NCBI RefSeq assembly: GCF_006337085.1
Contig: NZ_CP040882.1
Location: forward strand, 2,108,001 to 2,172,000
Direction: 5' to 3'
DNA from: Sutterella faecalis
GTDB taxonomy: Bacteria; Pseudomonadota; Gammaproteobacteria; Burkholderiales; Burkholderiaceae_F
DNA: 64,000 bases
The notes beneath the pieces are model-generated. The model searched no databases, was not told the DNA's origin, and saw only the letters and a list, made by a program, of their open reading frames with translations. The first letter of the stretch is position 1. Each line of letters starts with the position of its first letter. A program made the position numbers and the translations under genes. Of the stretch, positions 62,870-64,000 are shown one piece after another.

Positions 62870-63961
62870 GTGAAATTCGTCGACGAAGCCAGAATCGAGG
62901 TTCAGGGCGGCAAGGGCGGCAACGGCGCCGCGAGCTTCCGCCGCGAGAAGTTCATTCCGAAGGGCGGCCCTGACGGCGGCGACGGCGGCCGCGGCGGCTC
63001 CGTGTGGGCCGAGGCTGACCGCAACATCAATACGCTCGTCGACTATCAGTACACGAGAAAGTTCTTCGCTCCCGCGGGCGAAAACGGACGCGGCGCAGAC
63101 TGCTACGGCGCGGGCGGGAAGGACATTGTCCTGCGCATGCCGGTGGGCACGATCATCCGCGACACGGATACGGGTGAAACGGTCGCCGACCTTGCCGAGC
63201 ACGGCGCTCGCGCGCTTCTTGCCGCAGGCGGCAAGGGCGGTCTCGGAAACCTTCACTTCAAGAGCTCCGTCAATCGCGCTCCGCGCCAGTTCACGCCGGG
63301 CGAACCCGGTCAGTACCGCTCGCTCGAGCTTGAGCTCAAGGTGCTCGCCGACGTGGGCCTTCTCGGGATGCCGAATGCCGGCAAGTCCACCCTCATTTCG
63401 GCGGTTTCCAATGCCCGTCCGAAGATTGCGGACTATCCCTTTACGACGCTCCATCCGCACCTCGGCGTGGTGCGCGTGGGTCCTGAGCAGAGCTTCGTCC
63501 TTGCCGACGTTCCCGGCCTCATCGAGGGCGCTGCGGAAGGCGCCGGCCTCGGACACCTCTTCCTGCGTCATCTTTCGCGCACGAAGGTGCTTCTGCATGT
63601 GATCGATGCCTGCCCGATCGACGAGTCGGTCGATCCCTTCGAGCAGGCGCACGCGCTGGTGGGAGAACTCGAAAAGTACGATCCGGAACTCGCCGCCAAG
63701 CCCCGCTGGGTGGTCCTCAACAAGATGGACCTCGTCCCCGAAGAGGAGCGCGAAGGGTTGATCCGGAAGTTCCGCGACGCCTTCGCCCGCGAGCATGAGC
63801 CGGTTTTTGCCGTTTCCGCGGCCACCCGCGAGGGTCTCCCGGAGCTGGTCAACAAGCTCGCTCAGAAAATTGACGAGGACCGTCGCGCCGAGCAGCAGTT
63901 CCTTGACGACGAGCGCTTCGACGAAGCGCGCAATACGCCTTTTGATCCGGCTGCCGACTAA
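62870..63961 (+). CDS. obg: Obg-family GTPase (CgtA/ObgE)
   Basis: Ribosome-associated GTPase acting in 50S maturation and stress response. The glycine-rich Obg fold is at 1-160 (VQGGKGGNGAASFRREKF, GGDGGRGGSV). The G domain has GMPNAGKSTLISAVSNARP (G1), ADVPGLIEGAAEGAGLG (G3) and NKMD (G4). The 363-residue length and short acidic tail fit proteobacterial ObgE. The start is GTG at 62870 (KFVDEARIEV), not the upstream ATG, which lies in the terminator. Confidence 0.97.
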   Translation: MKFVDEARIEVQGGKGGNGAASFRREKFIPKGGPDGGDGGRGGSVWAEADRNINTLVDYQYTRKFFAPAGENGRGADCYGAGGKDIVLRMPVGTIIRDTDTGETVADLAEHGARALLAAGGKGGLGNLHFKSSVNRAPRQFTPGEPGQYRSLELELKVLADVGLLGMPNAGKSTLISAVSNARPKIADYPFTTLHPHLGVVRVGPEQSFVLADVPGLIEGAAEGAGLGHLFLRHLSRTKVLLHVIDACPIDESVDPFEQAHALVGELEKYDPELAAKPRWVVLNKMDLVPEEEREGLIRKFRDAFAREHEPVFAVSAATREGLPELVNKLAQKIDEDRRAEQQFLDDERFDEARNTPFDPAAD

Positions 63962-64000
63962 CGACGCCTTACGAGGTCTTCTTTCTCCCGGGCGGCGCTT

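Overview
The window is a GC-rich stretch of a bacterial chromosome that is almost entirely coding. Its gene order is that of a betaproteobacterium, most likely Burkholderiales. The signs are rnpB immediately upstream of a complete division and cell-wall (dcw) cluster, a DciA-type gene between lpxC and secA, an ArgJ-derived gene after secA, the mutT/yacG/zapD/coaE block, and ispB/rplU/rpmA/obg. The small, streamlined style and the Tat-exported CMD/cyclophilin-like module would fit a gut Sutterellaceae member, but that is an inference from gene content and no marker here was compared with a database.

Layout. 1-12253 holds housekeeping genes on the + strand: tyrS (5' end outside the window), dtd, a PEBP-family protein, glyA, nrdR, the riboflavin genes ribD, ribE and ribH with an FMN-dependent Old Yellow Enzyme between ribE and ribH, then nusB, thiL, pgpA, pncC and a CorC-like membrane protein. 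12254-18111 has an intergenic DnaA-box cluster, a DUF945-like exported protein, an AraC regulator beside a divergent pair (exported CMD protein and cyclophilin-like protein), pyrF, and an exported DsbG-like oxidoreductase. 18263-27176 carries groEL-groES behind an excellent sigma-32 promoter, dacB, a DsbD-type reductase, hemL, and a PagP-like outer-membrane enzyme with an extra barrel-like half. 27288-27631 is RNase P RNA.

27789-46583 is the dcw cluster: a triple-repeat MraZ operator, then mraZ, rsmH, ftsL, ftsI, murE, murF, mraY, murD, ftsW, murG, murC, ddl, ftsQ, ftsA, ftsZ and lpxC, all on the + strand with many 4-base overlaps. It makes the lipid-linked peptidoglycan precursor, the divisome core and the first committed enzyme of lipid A. 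A strong bidirectional terminator closes it. 46676-49042 is an unusually long DciA-like protein.

49370-60374 is secA, a degenerate ArgJ-like gene, an inserted segment (MFS transporter, IS200/IS605 element with tnpA and tnpB, AraC regulator), and then mutT, yacG, zapD and coaE. 60375-60756 has integrase-arm-like repeats next to a tRNA-Pro(CGG) gene. 60778-63961 is ispB divergent from rplU, rpmA and obg.

Most of the window is core metabolism. The less ordinary material is a set of remodelled core proteins (DciA with a giant repeat-containing extension, PagP with a second barrel-like half, ArgJ without its catalytic motifs, MutT with half a ThiE barrel), several clear regulatory sites, and one compact transposon whose right tip coincides with the stop codon of its neighbour. 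I did not find a CRISPR array, prophage or recognisable defence island.
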